Positions 58,764 to 58,811 of a stretch of 58,811 bases of DNA are shown in pieces. The notes beneath the pieces were generated by a model that saw only the letters and a list, made by a program, of their open reading frames with translations, had not been told where the DNA came from and did no database searches. Source of the stretch: Chlamydomonas sphaeroides (lineage: Eukaryota; Chlorophyta; Chlorophyceae; Chlamydomonadales; Chlamydomonadaceae). Position numbers and translations under genes: made by a program. Within the stretch, counting starts at the first letter, position 1. Each line of letters starts with the position of its first letter. Location of the stretch: contig BDDC01000002.1 in NCBI GenBank assembly GCA_001662425.1, positions 61,523 to 120,333 on the forward strand, read 5' to 3'.

Positions 58764-58811
<48 letters not shown>
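58333..58811. other. intron of kinase copy B and terminal poly-C
   Basis: No further exon of copy B is evident before the window ends. From 58766 to 58811 every base is C (46 in a row), probably where the assembly or contig breaks. Confidence 0.7.

Noticed and set aside
58766..58811. Telomere at the right end
   Set aside because: Green algal telomeres are TTTAGGG- or TTTTAGGG-type repeats; this is pure C.
1..58811. Bacterial or viral contamination
   Set aside because: Spliced eukaryotic genes with consistent phases run through the window, and no bacterial operons, ribosome binding sites or viral hallmark genes were found.

Overview
This is nuclear DNA of a GC-rich green alga, most likely a chlorophycean (Chlamydomonadales or Sphaeropleales type). 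The evidence is dense short exons with GT-AG and some GC-AG introns, TGTAA polyadenylation signals, long Ala/Gly/Pro-rich coding stretches, an algal TKL receptor kinase family and plastid presequences. There are no operons and no bacterial gene layout. Species cannot be fixed from the sequence alone. All spliced models were assembled by eye from splice sites, phase and protein continuity; no transcript evidence was available.

Left third (1-20.8 kb). Two complete conserved genes lie on the minus strand: a PPIL3-type cyclophilin (3312-1084) and the SNARE-recycling adaptor alpha-SNAP (9417-7075). Between them is a BTB/POZ protein gene (5738-3995) with an in-frame TAG. Divergent from alpha-SNAP is an RCC1-repeat gene (from 9843). 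It runs into a 10-N gap at 11011-11020. From the other side the same gap is reached by a minus-strand receptor-like TKL kinase gene (17448-11062), which stops just after its glycine-rich loop. Both genes lack their 3' parts, so the gap hides real coding sequence. Next come 3.4 kb with no clear gene, holding an inverted repeat and a microsatellite.

Middle (20.8-35.1 kb). There is an eight-exon coiled-coil protein of unknown function (20817-24411, plus) and a secreted or membrane-anchored protein with a possible glutamine-amidotransferase-like fold (26050-27551, plus). A 12-exon multi-pass membrane protein (32969-28544, minus) is transcribed divergently, over a 256-base spacer, from plastid sulfiredoxin (33226-35113, plus).

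Right third (37.6-53.4 kb). This is the most unusual part. Three loci encode a two-domain repeat family, here called A and B. Both domains look like B3-type pseudobarrels by pattern only. The loci are a 2570-residue minus-strand gene with two A-B pairs separated by a roughly 1,400-residue low-complexity linker (46060-37661), a frameshifted A-only relic (47918-48600, plus), and a two-pair gene broken in its last B domain (49928-53385, plus).

Right end (54.3-58.8 kb). It holds a degenerate mobile-element fragment whose 3' tail recurs in an intron of the kinase gene 40 kb away. It also holds the 5' part of a second copy of the receptor kinase (57037 onward), with the same exon sizes including a 20-nt microexon. 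The window ends in 46 C residues.
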